This document shows, piece after piece, positions 14,713 through 15,040 of a stretch of DNA of 15,040 nucleotides (its first letter is position 1; every line of letters starts with the position of its first letter). A program made the position numbers and the translations under genes. The notes under the pieces were generated by a model. That model was not told the origin of the DNA and searched no databases. It saw only the letters and a program-made list of their open reading frames with translations. This DNA is from an uncultured Flavobacteriales bacterium (GTDB lineage Bacteria > Bacteroidota > Bacteroidia > Flavobacteriales_D > Sanyastnellaceae): NCBI GenBank assembly GCA_937890245.1, contig CALACF010000113.1, positions 1-15,040 on the forward strand. Direction: 5' to 3'.

Positions 14713-15040
14713 TCAGCGGCGGCAGACCTCGCGCATGACAAACGAGCTGTGCACAGTTCCGATGTTCTGCATGGCAGCAAGGCGTTCTGAGATGAAACGG
14801 TGGAAGGCCGCCATGTCGGCGACTTGAATTTCAATGTGGTAATCCATGGACCCGGCGATGTGGAAGCAGGCGATGACCTCTTTGAAGGCGCCGATTCCAG
14901 CTTCGAATTCTTTCAAAAACGCGGCGCTGTGTTCTTTGAGTGACACGTTGCAGAAGGCGTGGATCTGCAATCCCATGGCCGCCCGGTCGATGTGGGCAGC
15001 ATACCCCCGGATGACCCCGGTCTTTTCAAGCCTTCGAACG
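14713..15040 (-). CDS. Lrp/AsnC-family transcriptional regulator (5' end cut by window)
   Basis: 109 C-terminal codons are visible; the N-terminal helix-turn-helix is mostly beyond the right edge. Reading in from base 15040 gives VRRLEKTGVIRGYAAHIDRAAM, the end of the HTH and linker. The ligand-binding/oligomerisation (RAM) domain follows: GLQIHAFCNVSLKEH, then VIACFHIAGSMDYHIEIQVADM, with the typical G-x-x-D-Y, and ending near SSFVMREVCRR. Members bind amino acids or related effectors and regulate metabolism genes. An internal ATG at 14974-14976 would start after the DNA-binding region and is not the true start. The effector and targets cannot be told from this fragment. Confidence 0.93.
   Translation of the reverse strand, partial: VRRLEKTGVIRGYAAHIDRAAMGLQIHAFCNVSLKEHSAAFLKEFEAGIGAFKEVIACFHIAGSMDYHIEIQVADMAAFHRFISERLAAMQNIGTVHSSFVMREVCRR

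Noticed and set aside
14705..14715. Short palindrome CTGACGATCAG between pgk and the Lrp/AsnC gene
   Set aside because: A 4-bp stem formed mainly by the two TGA stop codons facing each other; no sign of a terminator or operator.

Overview
The window looks like chromosomal DNA of a Bacteroidota member, probably a Flavobacteriales-type lineage with a fairly high GC content. The main reasons are a very large secreted protein ending in the gliding-motility/type IX secretion (type B) C-terminal domain, a Bacteroidota-type outer-membrane protein, a dimeric GlyRS of the Bacteroidota kind, possible -7 elements of the Bacteroidota form TAnnTTTG, and few Shine-Dalgarno sequences.

Layout. (1) 1-2191, minus strand: a YraN-family nuclease-fold protein, an RsuA/RluB-type pseudouridine synthase homologue with an arginine-rich repeat tail, and, overlapping it by the 4 bases ATGA, a polyprenol-phosphate mannosyltransferase-like enzyme cut by the left edge. 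(2) 2243-3169, plus strand: an exported outer-membrane-type protein, divergent from yraN. (3) 3205-4191, minus strand: a membrane-anchored coiled-coil protein. (4) 4192-7741: a stretch that by eye is more AT-rich and looks accessory. It holds a 59-bp imperfect inverted repeat, a small ORF with a Bacteroidota regulator-like motif, an 11-bp perfect inverted repeat over a candidate promoter, a DUF4143 AAA ATPase, a PAPS-type sulfotransferase and a DinB-like protein. The last two genes are bracketed by a 22-bp direct repeat (21/22 identical). (5) 7753-11802, minus strand: the 1349-residue T9SS cargo protein. (6) 11933-14709, plus strand: glyS and pgk, 29 bp apart. (7) 14713-15040, minus strand: the C-terminal part of an Lrp/AsnC regulator cut by the right edge.

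The two flanks are core housekeeping DNA (translation, glycolysis, envelope); the middle looks like a small insertion-prone locus. The observations most worth checking are three. The pseudouridine synthase homologue has Ser in place of the catalytic Asp and Phe in place of the conserved Tyr, while the rest of the fold is preserved. The sulfotransferase-DinB block is framed by a direct repeat. The ATPase promoter region carries an operator-like palindrome next to a possible small regulator gene. I see no tRNA, rRNA, CRISPR array, transposase or integrase.
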